Shown here: one piece after another, positions 35,892 to 44,739 of the stretch
Numbering within the stretch: position 1 is the stretch's first letter
Layout of the letters: the number at the start of each line of letters is the position of its first letter
NCBI GenBank assembly: GCA_963751665.1
Contig: CAVVVF010000001.1
Location: forward strand, 248,001-312,000
Origin: AC-69 sp963751665
GTDB lineage: Bacteria > Actinomycetota > UBA4738 > HRBIN12
DNA length: 64,000 nt
Direction: 5' to 3'
Program-made: the position numbers and the translations under genes
The notes under the pieces: generated by a model
What the model was told of the DNA's origin: nothing
Database searches by the model: none
The model's input: the letters and a program-made list of their open reading frames with translations, nothing else

Positions 35892-36326
35892 GTGAAGGTC
35901 CTGTTCCTGTTCGGGCCGAACCTGGGGACGCTCGGCACCCGCGACCCCGAACGCTACGGGACGGCGACCCTTCCCCAGATCATGGACGAGGTGGGGCAGC
36001 ACGCGAAGTCCTCGGGACACGAGATCGAGTGGCGGCAATCGGACCACGAGGGCGACCTCGTGGCGTGGTTGAACGGAGCGGCGGGGGAGGGGTTCGGCGC
36101 CGTGGTGGTGAACCCGGGCGCGCTCACCCACTACTCCTACGCCCTCCGGGACGCTGTGGAGGCCTGCGGCGCACCGGTCATCGAGGTGCACATGACCAAC
36201 ATCTACGCCCGGGAGGAGTTCCGCCGGCATTCGGTGATCTCGCCCGCGTGCCGGGCCACCATCTCGGGAGCGGGAGCCGGCGGCTACCACCTGGCGCTCG
36301 AGGCGCTGCCGTGGATCACGGGCTGA
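35892..36326 (+). CDS. aroQ: 3-Dehydroquinate dehydratase, type II
   Basis: Dodecameric type II dehydroquinase converting 3-dehydroquinate to 3-dehydroshikimate. At 144 residues the sequence begins VLFLFGPNLGTLGTRDPERYG; the usual GPNLNLLG reads GPNLGTLG but keeps the catalytic-loop Arg and Tyr. The catalytic His lies in EVHMTNIYAREEFRRHS and the lid/active-site strand NPGALTHYSYALRDA is present. GTG start 32 bases after aroB. Confidence 0.93.
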   Translation: MKVLFLFGPNLGTLGTRDPERYGTATLPQIMDEVGQHAKSSGHEIEWRQSDHEGDLVAWLNGAAGEGFGAVVVNPGALTHYSYALRDAVEACGAPVIEVHMTNIYAREEFRRHSVISPACRATISGAGAGGYHLALEALPWITG

Positions 36327-37386
36327 GGCGGACCCGGCTCGCCTCTCGGCTGGCCGAGCTCGGAGCGGACGCTTTCCTCATCACCCGGCTGCCGAACGTC
36401 CGGTACCTGACCGGCTTCACCGGGTCAAACGGCCAGGTGCTCCTCACCCCGGGCGATGCGGTGTTCTTCACCGATGGCCGCTATACCGAGCAGGCCCGAC
36501 GCGAGGTCCCCGACATTGAGCGGGTGACGTACCTCGACCGGTTCCTGGGGCCGGTGGTGGAGGCCGCCCGGCGCCTGGACGTCGGGCGGCTGGGGTTCGA
36601 GTCCGAGGGGGTCAGCTTCGGCACGTACCAGGACCTCCGCGCTGCGGCGAAGGGGATGGAGCTCGTCCCGGCGGGGGGTGAGGTCGAGCGCCAGCGATGG
36701 GTGAAGGACGCGGACGAGCTCGCGGCGCTGGACCGGGCCCAGGGCGCGACCGACGACGCGTTCGATGCCATCGTGGGCAGGCTCGGGGACGGGGTGACCG
36801 AGCGCGAGCTGGCGTTCGACCTGGAGGCCGAGATGCGCCGGGCCGGGGCGGAGCGTTCGGCGTTCGACACGATCGTGGCATTCGGCCCGAACTCGGCGGA
36901 ACCGCACCACGAACCGACCGACCGGGCGCTTGCCCGGGGCGACGTGGTGAAGATGGACTTCGGAGCGCTGGTCGGACGGGTATCACGCCGACATGACCCG
37001 GACCGTCGCGTTCGGCGAGCCGCCCGGCGAGCTCCGCGACGTCCACGATCTGGTCCGAAAGGCACAGCAGGCGGGGATCGACGCGGTGCGTGCGGGGGCC
37101 ACCGGAGCCGAGGTCGACGCCGCGGCCCGTTCGGTGATCGAGGATGCCGGGCTATGGCGAGCACTTCACCCACGGGCTCGGCCACGGCGTGGGGCTCGAG
37201 ATCCACGAGGGGCCGCGCCTTCGCCGGGGGAGCGACGACGTCGCTCCCTGCGGGGCCGTGGTGACCGTGGAGCCCGGCGTCTACCTGCCCGGGGTGGGCG
37301 GCGTCCGAATCGAGGACATGGTCGAGGTGACGAACGACGGGTGCCGGGTCCTCCCGCGGTCCGGCAGGGACCTCTTCCCGGCATGA
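36311..37386 (+). CDS. pepP: Xaa-Pro aminopeptidase (M24 family), two indels
   Basis: Metallopeptidase of the creatinase/prolidase fold. The GTG at 36311, overlapping the aroQ end, gives RLASRLAELGADAFLITRLPNVRYLTGF. The N-terminal creatinase domain and the start of the catalytic domain are intact. Extra bases near 36985 (before GYHADMTRTVAFGEPP, containing a metal Asp) and near 37152 (before YGEHFTHGLGHGVGLEIHEGP, containing a metal His) change the frame twice; the last Glu ligands follow in VTVEPGVYLPG and GVRIEDMVEVT to the TGA at 37384-37386. Position between aroQ and efp is the conserved one. Joined length about 358. Confidence 0.9.
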
Positions 37387-37406
37387 TGCGACGGCCGGGC
37401 GACCCC

Positions 37407-37412
37407 TAGACT
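37407..37412 (+). promoter_or_regulatory. Possible -10 hexamer for efp
   Basis: TAGACT lies 30 bases before the GTG of efp, with GAGGAG shortly before the start. No clear -35 is seen. Confidence 0.3.
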
Positions 37413-37442
37413 GGGCCGGCCGAACGACCACCGAGGAGCCCC

Positions 37443-38006
37443 GTGAGCGTTTCCACCAACGACCTGAAGAACGGCATGACGCTCGACCTCGACGGCACCC
37501 TGTTCCAGGTGATCGAGTTCCAGCACGTGAAGCCGGGAAAGGGCGGGGCCTTCGTCCGAACGAAGCTCCGCAACGTGAGGACCGGCGCGGTGGTGGAGCG
37601 GACATTCAACGCGGGCGTCAAGGTCGGCCTGGCCATCGTGGACCGACGGGAGATGCAGTACCTGTATCGAGACGGCGACAGCTTCGTGTTCATGGACACC
37701 GAGACCTACGACCAGGTGACCGTCTCCCCCAGCATCGTCGGTGACATGGCGCGGTACCTGTCCGAAGGCGCCATGGCCACGGTGGCCCTGTACGAAGGCA
37801 ACCCCATCGCGGTCGAGCTGCCCGCCTCGGCGGCGCTGAAGGTGACCCAGACCCAGGCCGCGGTGCGAGGAGACACGCGGACGAACGTGATGAAGCCGGC
37901 CACCCTGGAGACGGGGCACGTGGTCCAGGTGCCGCTGTTCGTCGAGGAGGGCGAGCGGGTCAAGGTGGACACCCGCACGGGGAACTACATCGAGCGGGTG
38001 AAGTGA
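37443..38006 (+). CDS. efp: Translation elongation factor P
   Basis: Rescues ribosomes stalled at polyproline. The 187-residue protein has the KOW-like N-domain with the tip loop HVKPGKGGAFVRTKLRN; Lys33 in PGKG is the residue modified in many bacteria. OB domains 2 and 3 include VVERTFNAGVKV, MQYLYRDGDSFVFMD, and the C-terminal signature VKVDTRTGNYIERVK. No modification enzymes (epmA/B, earP, ymfI) are in the window, in line with the unmodified PGKG loop of actinobacteria. The Pro-rich tails of several pilus proteins here would be natural clients. Confidence 0.97.
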   Translation: MSVSTNDLKNGMTLDLDGTLFQVIEFQHVKPGKGGAFVRTKLRNVRTGAVVERTFNAGVKVGLAIVDRREMQYLYRDGDSFVFMDTETYDQVTVSPSIVGDMARYLSEGAMATVALYEGNPIAVELPASAALKVTQTQAAVRGDTRTNVMKPATLETGHVVQVPLFVEEGERVKVDTRTGNYIERVK

Positions 38007-38440
38007 GGGCCGTGACCTCGCGGAGGCAAGCCCGGCGCCAGGCCCTCGACATCCTGTACCAGGCGGACGTGACTGGCGCGGACCCCAACCGCGTCCGGGA
38101 CGAGTGGGAGCTCGCCGGCAAGCCGGTCGACCCCTTCGCCCGCGAGCTCGTGGAGGGCGTTGCGGCGCACCGGTCCGAGATCGACGAGCTCCTGGAACGC
38201 TCCGCGGAGGAGTGGACGGTCCACCGGATGGCCTCGCTCGACCGGACGATCCTTCGGATCGCCTGCTTCGAACTGCTCCATCAACCCGACACGCCGCCCG
38301 GCGCAGCCATCGACGAGGCGGTGGAGGCGGCAAAGGAGCTGTCCACCGAGGACTCCAGCAGGTTCGTGAACGGGATCCTCGGCCACATCGCGCGCGAGCG
38401 GGCGGAGGCGCTCGAAGCGCCTCCGCCCGACTCCCGCTAG
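38003..38440 (+). CDS. nusB: Transcription antitermination factor NusB
   Basis: RNA-binding helical protein that with NusE forms the rRNA antitermination complex. The 145-residue protein begins with SRRQARRQALDILYQADVTG and has EWTVHRMASLDRTILRIACFELL and the C-terminal AIDEAVEAAKELSTEDSSRFVNGILG, all characteristic. GTG at 38003 overlaps efp; GTG 38012 is an alternative. The stop is 17 bases from the end of the convergent - strand gene. Confidence 0.95.
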   Translation: MRAVTSRRQARRQALDILYQADVTGADPNRVRDEWELAGKPVDPFARELVEGVAAHRSEIDELLERSAEEWTVHRMASLDRTILRIACFELLHQPDTPPGAAIDEAVEAAKELSTEDSSRFVNGILGHIARERAEALEAPPPDSR

Positions 38441-38456
38441 CGTCGCTCCGCCGCCT

Positions 38457-39455
38457 TCAACCCTTGGGGCTGGTGGCCGACGTTCCGGCCTCTGCGGGGA
38501 CGTCGGGGACCGGGGACCTCGGTGCCGGGATCGACTCGGCGCCCGTCGGCTGGTCAGAACGAGACGCGGTCACGCCGGCACGCTCCACGATGAAGTACTC
38601 GAATGGCTGATCGGCGATGTTCGACGTCCACGTGATCGCGAGCAGATCATGGGTGGCGGGATCGACGTACAGCCGTTCGATCAGCTCGCCGCCCAAATTG
38701 CCAAAGACCACGACGTCCGCCTCCCGCCCGACGGGATCGACCCCGCCCACCTCGAGCCGCGCGCCCTGGAGGCCGGCCGCGACATCGAGCAGGGCGGCGC
38801 GCACGGTCGGGGTCACGTGCGGGTCCTGGAGCAGGTCCGTGATGGCCCGCCACATCTGCCCGTCCCTCGGCGCGCCATCCGGAGGCGGGGTGACCATCGG
38901 AGCGGGCGACGAGCCGTCGGGAGCGCTTCGGTCAAGGAGGAACTGCGTCAGCTGCGCGGTCTCGGTGGGGAAGCCCGACACGTCGATCCCGTTGTAGTTG
39001 GGGAACTCGCCCGGGCCGAACGTGCCGGTCCGGATGCCGTAGTTGTGCACGCGATCGGCCTCGATCCGGCCGGATCCGTCGGGCGCCCACCAGAACGTTG
39101 CCGCGAGCTCCACGTCGTTGCCGCCGCAGTAGTGCTCCTGCCCCGTTGGGCACCCTCCGACCAGATGGACCTGCGCGTAGTAGTACTCGCCGGGCTGGGC
39201 CACCGGCAGGGGGGAGGTGGCGGGCGGAAGGTTCACGCTCGGTTGCCCTCCCTCCGCCGGGCCGGTGCCCCGATGCTCGCGGAGGCCGACGAACGCCGTC
39301 CCCGCGGCCACGACGGCGAGGGCCAACCCGAGGATCCCCGCCTGTATCCGGCGGATCCGCTGCCGACGTTCGCGGCGACGGTGGAGATCGATGAGGGTCA
39401 TCCGGGGAACGGGCGCCTGCCTCCGGGCCCGTTCCAGCACGTCACGGGGATCCAT
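38457..39455 (-). CDS. CU044_5270-like membrane protein, partner of the ECF sigma factor
   Basis: A 332-residue protein with a basic cytoplasmic N-terminus (residues 1-37), one membrane helix (GILGLALAVVAAGTAFVGL) and a large exported domain (AQPGEYYYAQVHLVGG, MWRAITDLLQDPHVTPTVRAALLDVAAGL, ELIERLYVDPATHDLLAI). This arrangement matches the actinobacterial CU044_5270 family found next to SigE-type ECF genes. It overlaps the sigma gene by 14 bases, so it may be its membrane-bound regulator; no zinc anti-sigma motif is visible. Function otherwise unknown. Confidence 0.7.
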   Translation of the reverse strand: MDPRDVLERARRQAPVPRMTLIDLHRRRERRQRIRRIQAGILGLALAVVAAGTAFVGLREHRGTGPAEGGQPSVNLPPATSPLPVAQPGEYYYAQVHLVGGCPTGQEHYCGGNDVELAATFWWAPDGSGRIEADRVHNYGIRTGTFGPGEFPNYNGIDVSGFPTETAQLTQFLLDRSAPDGSSPAPMVTPPPDGAPRDGQMWRAITDLLQDPHVTPTVRAALLDVAAGLQGARLEVGGVDPVGREADVVVFGNLGGELIERLYVDPATHDLLAITWTSNIADQPFEYFIVERAGVTASRSDQPTGAESIPAPRSPVPDVPAEAGTSATSPKG

Positions 39456-39978
39456 CGAAGCCTCCGATCTGTTGGCGAAGGATCGTCCGTCCCCGCGCGG
39501 CGAGCACGCGGACGGTCGAGGGCCGGACGCCGAGCGCGCGTCCGGCCTCCTGGGAAGTGAGGCCCACCAGGTCGACCAGGACCAGCGCGGCTCGCTGCGC
39601 CGGCGTCAGCCGTCCCAGGGCCCGGACGATCGCGTCGCGATCGTCGATCGTCCGGATCTCGTCGCCCGGCGCCGGCGCGAGGTGGACGGCCCGGCGGAGG
39701 GCGAGGGCGACCCGGCGCCGGCGGTTCCGGAACAGGTTCATCCCGGTCCGGTAGAGGTATCCCTCGGGATGCTGGAGCTTGCGGACCCGGTCCCATCGCT
39801 CCCACACCTTGACGAAGGCGTCCTGGGTGAGCTCCTCCGCCTCGTGTCGGTCCCGAGTGACCAGCCACAGAGCGCCGAACAACCCGGTCCGGTGCTCGGC
39901 GAAGAAGTCGTCGAACTCGGAGCCCGAGGCGGGTGGAGCGGACTGGGGGTCGGTCTGGAGCTGCACGGCCCTCTTCAT
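39442..39978 (-). CDS. ECF RNA polymerase sigma factor (SigE-like)
   Basis: A 178-residue sigma-70-family factor with regions 2 and 4 only. Region 2: FDDFFAEHRTGLFGALWLVT and AEELTQDAFVKVWERWDRV. Region 4: LGRLTPAQRAALVLVDLVG and GLTSQEAGRALGVRPSTVR, a complete recognition helix. It resembles SigE-family ECFs of actinobacteria. A CCGCGT-N7-ACGCGG inverted repeat (39980-39998) lies immediately upstream of its ATG and could be an operator or terminator. Regulon unknown. Confidence 0.9.
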   Translation of the reverse strand: MKRAVQLQTDPQSAPPASGSEFDDFFAEHRTGLFGALWLVTRDRHEAEELTQDAFVKVWERWDRVRKLQHPEGYLYRTGMNLFRNRRRRVALALRRAVHLAPAPGDEIRTIDDRDAIVRALGRLTPAQRAALVLVDLVGLTSQEAGRALGVRPSTVRVLAARGRTILRQQIGGFDGSP

Positions 39979-40027
39979 ACCGCGTCATGAACACGCGGCG
40001 CGGGCGCGGCGTTTACGTCGCGGGCTC

Positions 40028-40246
40028 TTACTTCGAAGGGTCTTCGGTTCGGGCTTCCGGGGTGGCGTCGGCCTTGGGGGCCGAGGCGCCGGCCTCGTCC
40101 GTGTCGGTCGAGCCGTCCTTGATGCCCTTCTTGAACTCGCTGGTGGAGCGACCGAGCGAGCGCGCCAGCTCGGGGAGCTTCTTCGCGCCGAACAGCAGCA
40201 CGATGACCAGGAGTACGACGATCCACTCAGGTCCGATGCTCGGCAT
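40028..40246 (-). CDS. tatA: Sec-independent translocase protein TatA
   Basis: Pore-forming subunit of the twin-arginine translocase. From the ATG complementary to 40244-40246 the 72-residue protein starts PSIGPEWIVVLLVIVLLFGA, then the hinge and amphipathic helix KKLPELARSLGRSTSEFKKG, and an acidic tail. A longer upstream reading would cross the Pro-rich tail of the neighbouring gene and is not needed. tatC is not in the window. Located between the PLDc_N gene and the sigma gene, all on the - strand. Confidence 0.93.
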   Translation of the reverse strand: MPSIGPEWIVVLLVIVLLFGAKKLPELARSLGRSTSEFKKGIKDGSTDTDEAGASAPKADATPEARTEDPSK

Positions 40247-40319
40247 CTTCCGCCTTCCGGGTCGTGACGCTCCTAGTGTAGGGCCTCCCCGCCCGGTTTG
40301 CGCCCCCGTGGGAGGCGGC

Positions 40320-40581
40320 TCAGCCGGGGTAGGGAGGCGGGGGAGGGGGCGGCGGGGGGGGGCGCAGCTCGGCTCACGGGCTTGCCCACCACGAAGTAGA
40401 TGATCGCCCCGATGATCCCGGTGAGCACGATCACCAGCACCCACAGCAGCTTGGTGCCGCTTCGATACATCGAGTCGTCCGGAACCTGGATCGCGTCCAC
40501 GAGAGCCCAGATCCATACGACGAAAGCCCCCACGAAGAGCAGGCCGAACGGGATGATGAGCAACTCCGGGCCGAGATTCAC
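40320..40581 (-). CDS. PLDc_N-domain membrane protein (frame slip in its Pro tail)
   Basis: Small two-helix membrane protein of the phospholipase D nuclease N-terminal type: ELLIIPFGLLFVGAFVVWIWALVDAI, then TKLLWVLVIVLTGIIGAIIYFVVGKPV. The GTG complementary to 40579-40581 is the likely start. As written the frame runs to 40273, but the C-rich tail contains an 8-base homopolymer; the neighbouring frame ends with a run of prolines and YPG at a stop complementary to 40320-40322, the usual ending of this actinobacterial family. Role unknown. Confidence 0.75.
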
Positions 40582-40615
40582 GCGGCACCTCCCGTCGAAT
40601 GCGCGCTTCTCGCTG

Positions 40616-40621
40616 TATCCT
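40616..40621 (+). promoter_or_regulatory. Possible -10 hexamer of the pyr operon
   Basis: TATCCT lies 17 bases before the PyrR-binding RNA element, so a transcript starting near 40628 would carry that element close to its 5' end. No convincing -35 is visible. Confidence 0.35.
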
Positions 40622-40637
40622 ACGGGCCGAGCTTCCC

Positions 40638-40679
40638 CTTTAAGTCCGGTCCCGCGAGGCCGGGAAGGGAGGAAACAGG
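40638..40679 (+). promoter_or_regulatory. PyrR-binding RNA element in the pyr leader
   Basis: The stretch from 40638 reads CTTTAAG, then TCCGGTCCCGCGAGGCCGGG and AAGG. It matches the PyrR-binding loop pattern known from Bacillus and actinobacteria (TTTAA, GTCC, GAGAGGCTG-like, AAGG): a UCCGG/CCGGGA stem with the conserved UCC bulge side and a GCGAGG loop. The Shine-Dalgarno AGGGAGGA (40666-40673) abuts the 3' side, so binding of UMP-loaded PyrR would block ribosome entry, as described for mycobacterial pyrR. Confidence 0.75.
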
Positions 40680-40733
40680 ATGCTGTTCCAGATGTGCGCC
40701 CTGTCGCGGCGGCGGCCGGGCGTTTCTTCATGA
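40680..40733 (+). CDS. 17-codon leader ORF overlapping the pyrR start
   Basis: An ATG 6 bases after the Shine-Dalgarno of the PyrR element opens an ORF of 17 codons (MLFQMCALSRRRPGVSS) whose TGA at 40731-40733 overlaps both possible pyrR ATGs (40730 and 40733). This would couple pyrR translation to ribosome loading at the PyrR-controlled site, as pyrR has no Shine-Dalgarno of its own. A frameshift joining it to pyrR cannot be excluded in this error-prone sequence. Confidence 0.5.
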   Translation: MLFQMCALSRRRPGVSS

Positions 40734-41272
40734 TGGCCCCCGCCCGCCTCCTGGACGCTGGCGAGATCCGCCGGGCGGTCACCCGCATCGCCCACGAGGT
40801 CCTGGAGAAGAACAAGGGAGCCGAGGGCCTGGCCCTGGTGGGGATCGCCGCCCGGGGTGACGATCTGGCCCGCCGCCTGGCCTCCGAGATCGCCAGGATC
40901 GAGGGCGCGAAGGTCCCCGTGGGGGTCCTCGACATCACCTTCTACCGGGACGACATCGGCATGCGGGCCGAAGCCCCGGAGGTGCACGAGACCCGGATCG
41001 GCTTCGACATCACCGGCAAGACGGTCGTGCTGGTGGACGACGTCTTGTTCACCGGCCGGACCATCCGCGCCGCCATGGATGCCCTGGTCGACTTCGGCAG
41101 GCCGACCTCCGTGGAGCTTGCGGTCCTGGTGGACCGGGGGCACCGGGAGCTGCCCATCCGGGCCGACTTCGTGGGGAAGAACGTGCCAACGCGCATGGAC
41201 GAGTCGGTGCGCGTCGCGCTGGACGAGGTGGACGGCGAGGACGCCGTGTACGTGGAGGAGCGAACGGGATGA
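40733..41272 (+). CDS. pyrR: Bifunctional PyrR: pyr mRNA-binding regulator and uracil phosphoribosyltransferase
   Basis: UMP-responsive RNA-binding regulator of its own operon. From ATG 40733 (or 40730): ARLLDAGEIRRAVTRIAHEVLEKNKG, PVGVLDITFYRDDIG, the PRPP loop VVLVDDVLFTGRTIRAAMDAL, and LAVLVDRGHRELPIRADFVGKNVP, all PyrR signatures. 179 residues, full length. First gene of pyrR-B-C-carA-carB-K-D-F. Confidence 0.95.
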   Translation: MAPARLLDAGEIRRAVTRIAHEVLEKNKGAEGLALVGIAARGDDLARRLASEIARIEGAKVPVGVLDITFYRDDIGMRAEAPEVHETRIGFDITGKTVVLVDDVLFTGRTIRAAMDALVDFGRPTSVELAVLVDRGHRELPIRADFVGKNVPTRMDESVRVALDEVDGEDAVYVEERTG

Positions 41273-41306
41273 GGCCCGAAGCGCCGGGCGGGATGGGAGA
41301 GGAACG

Positions 41307-42238
<932 letters not shown>

Positions 42239-42246
<8 letters not shown>

Positions 42247-43542
42247 GCGAACGCTGCTGCAGGGGGCCCGCGTGGTCGATCCGGCCTCCGGCCGCGACGC
42301 CGTGGCCGACGTGCTCGTCGCAGGACGGGACCGTCGTCGCCGTCGGGCGAGGAAGCGACGGCCGGCGGAGCGACGGTCGTGGACTGCGATGGCCTCGTCC
42401 TCGCGCCGGGGCTGGTCGACCTTCACGCGCACCTCCGCCAGCCGGGGCGGGAGGACAAGGAGACGGTCGAGACGGGGTCGCGCGCGGCGGCCGTGGGCGG
42501 GTACACGGCCGTGGCGGCCATGGCCAACACCGACCCCGTGGCCGACAACGCGGCCGTGATCGAGGAGGTGCGATCGCTCGCCGCCCGGGCCGGCCTGTGC
42601 GACGTGTTCCCGGTCGGCGCAATCACGAAGGGCCTGGGCGGCGAGGAGATGGCCGAGATCGGGGAGATGGTCCAGGCCGGCGTTCGCGTCTTCAGCGACG
42701 ACGGTCGGTGCGTGCCGAGCGCGCGCGTGCTCCGCAACGCGCTCCGGTACGCGAGGGCCTTCGACGTCGTGATCGCCGAGCACTGCGAGGACCCGTCCCT
42801 GTCGGAGGGCGCCCAGATGCACGAGGGCCTGCACTCAGCCACGCTCGGGCTGGCCGGCGCTCCCGCGGAGGCCGAGGAGATCGCGGTGTTCCGTGATCTG
42901 GCGCTGGCGCGCTTGACCGGAGGACGCCTGCACCTCTGCCACCTCTCGGCGGCCGGGTCGGTCGACCTGGTCCGGCGGGCCAAGGCCGCCGGCCTGCGGG
43001 TCACGGCCGAGGTGACGCCGCACCATCTCGCGTTCAGCGACGAGGACCTCGTGACCTACGACACGAACTTCAAGGTGAACCCGCCGCTTCGTACGGTGGA
43101 GGACCGCGACGCGCTGCGGGCCGCGATCGCCGACGGCACGATCGACGCGATCGCCACCGATCACGCGCCGCACGCGGTGGAGGAGAAGGAGGCGGAGTTC
43201 GACCAGGCGCCACCCGGGACGATCGGGCTGGAGACCGCGCTGGCCGCCGTGCTCACGAACCTGGTGGAGCCCGGCCTGATGCCGCTCTCCCGAGCCATCG
43301 AGGCCATGTCCACCGCGCCGGCTCGGATCCTCGGGGCGGCCGACCATGGCGGGCCCATCGAGCCGGGCCGCCCGGCGAACCTGGTGGCGTTCGATCCGGG
43401 GGCCGACTGGGTGGTGGAGCCGCCGTTCGCATCCCGAAGAGCCGCAACTCGCGCGTTCCTCGGGAAACGGTTGCGGGGCAAGGTGGTCCACACGATGTAC
43501 CGGGGCGAGCTGGTCGTGGCCGACGGGAAGGCCCAGCGATGA
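42239..43542 (+). CDS. pyrC: Dihydroorotase (two indels near the N-terminus)
   Basis: Zinc amidohydrolase closing carbamoyl aspartate to dihydroorotate. The ATG at 42239 gives TLLQGARVVDPASGRDAVADVLV; extra bases near 42322 and 42350 then change the frame twice, hiding the expected DGTVVAVG strand. From DCDGLVLAPGLVDLHAHLRQPG the frame is open: metal ligands in DLHAHLR, EHCEDPSL, HLCHLSAAGS, and the Asp in AIATDHAPHAVEEK. C-terminus ends GKVVHTMYRGELVV. Class I (type with bacterial pyrB neighbour), about 434 residues. Confidence 0.93.
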
Positions 43543-44739
43543 CCCCGGCCTCCGCTGGCGGGGAGCGGTGCGCGTGGCCGAGGGCCGCCGCGCTCCTCGC
43601 GCTCGAGGACGGGACGGTCTTTCGGGGGCGAGGCGTTCGGCGCGACCGGGGGAAGCGTTCGGCGAGGCGGTGTTCAACACCGCGATGTCGGGCTACCAGG
43701 AGGTCCTGACCGACCCCTCGTACGCCGGTCAGGTCGTGGCCATGACGTCCCCGCACCAGGGCAACTACGGGACGAACCGCGAGGACCCCGAGTCGGAGCG
43801 GGTGCGGGTCGCGGGGTTCGCGGTTCGGGAGGCCTCCCGCCGGGCGTCGAGCTGGCGCGCGCGAACGGACCCTGGGCGAGGAGCTCGCGGACGCCGGGGT
43901 CGTCGGCATCGAGGGCATCGACACGCGGCGGCTCACGCTTCGTCTCCGGGAGGCCGGCGCCATGCGGTGCGGGGTCTCCACCGAGGACCTGGACCCCCAG
44001 TCGCTCGTCCGAACGGACCCTGCGGACTGCGGGAATGGAGGGGGCCGACCTGGCCCGGACCGTGACCGTGACCGAGCCCTACGAGGCCGGCCGCCTCGTC
44101 GGGCGCGGCCGACGGATCGCGCGGTCGCGTGTTCCGGGTTGCGGCATACGACTTCGGGCTGAAGCGGAACATCCTTCGGCTGCTGGCCGCCTCCGGCTGC
44201 GAGGTGACCGTGTTCCCCGCGCACGCCCCGGCCGCCGGGATCCTGGCCGGTGGGTTCGACGGTGTGTTCCTGTCCAACGGGCCCGGCGATCCGGCAGCGA
44301 CGAGATACGGGATCGAGGCGGCGCGGACGTTGCTGGGCAGGCTCCCCGTGTTCGGGATCTGTCTCGGGCACCAACTGCTCGGACTCGCGTTGGGCGGACG
44401 GACCTACAAGATGAAGTTCGGCCACCGGGGCGCCAACCAACCCGTCCGCGACCTGGCCACGGGCCGGGTCGAGGTGACCTCGCACAACCACGGCTTCGCC
44501 GTCGACCCGGACGGGTGGGGGTCACGTTCGGCCGGCCGGGAGGGTGAGCCCGCGATCGCGCGGACCCCGTTCGGTCGGGTGGCGCTGACGCACTGGAACC
44601 TGAACGACGGAACGCTCGAGGGCCTGCGGTGCCTGGACGTGCCCGGCGTTCTCGCGTGCAGTACCACCCGGAGGCGGCGCCCGGGCCGCACGACTCCCGC
44701 TACCTCTTCGAGCGGTTCCGCGAGCTGATGGTGGCGTGA
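43539..44739 (+). CDS. carA: Carbamoyl-phosphate synthase small subunit (about seven indels)
   Basis: Glutamine amidotransferase subunit supplying ammonia to CarB. All parts are recognisable in successive frames: ALLALEDGTVFRG, then EAVFNTAMSGYQEVLTDPSYAGQ and SPHQGNYGTN, then GIDTRRLTLRLREAGAM, then AAYDFGLKRNILRLLAASGC, the class I glutaminase with FLSNGPGDPAA, the nucleophile in GICLGHQLLGLALGG and VTSHNHGFAV, and finally the His-Glu of the triad in a frame-shifted QYHPEAAPGPHDSRYLF near 44660-44715. Shifts lie near 43629, 43650, 43871, 44010, 44125, 44647 and 44660. This is the densest indel cluster in the window. Ends TGA 44737-44739, overlapping carB. Confidence 0.88.
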
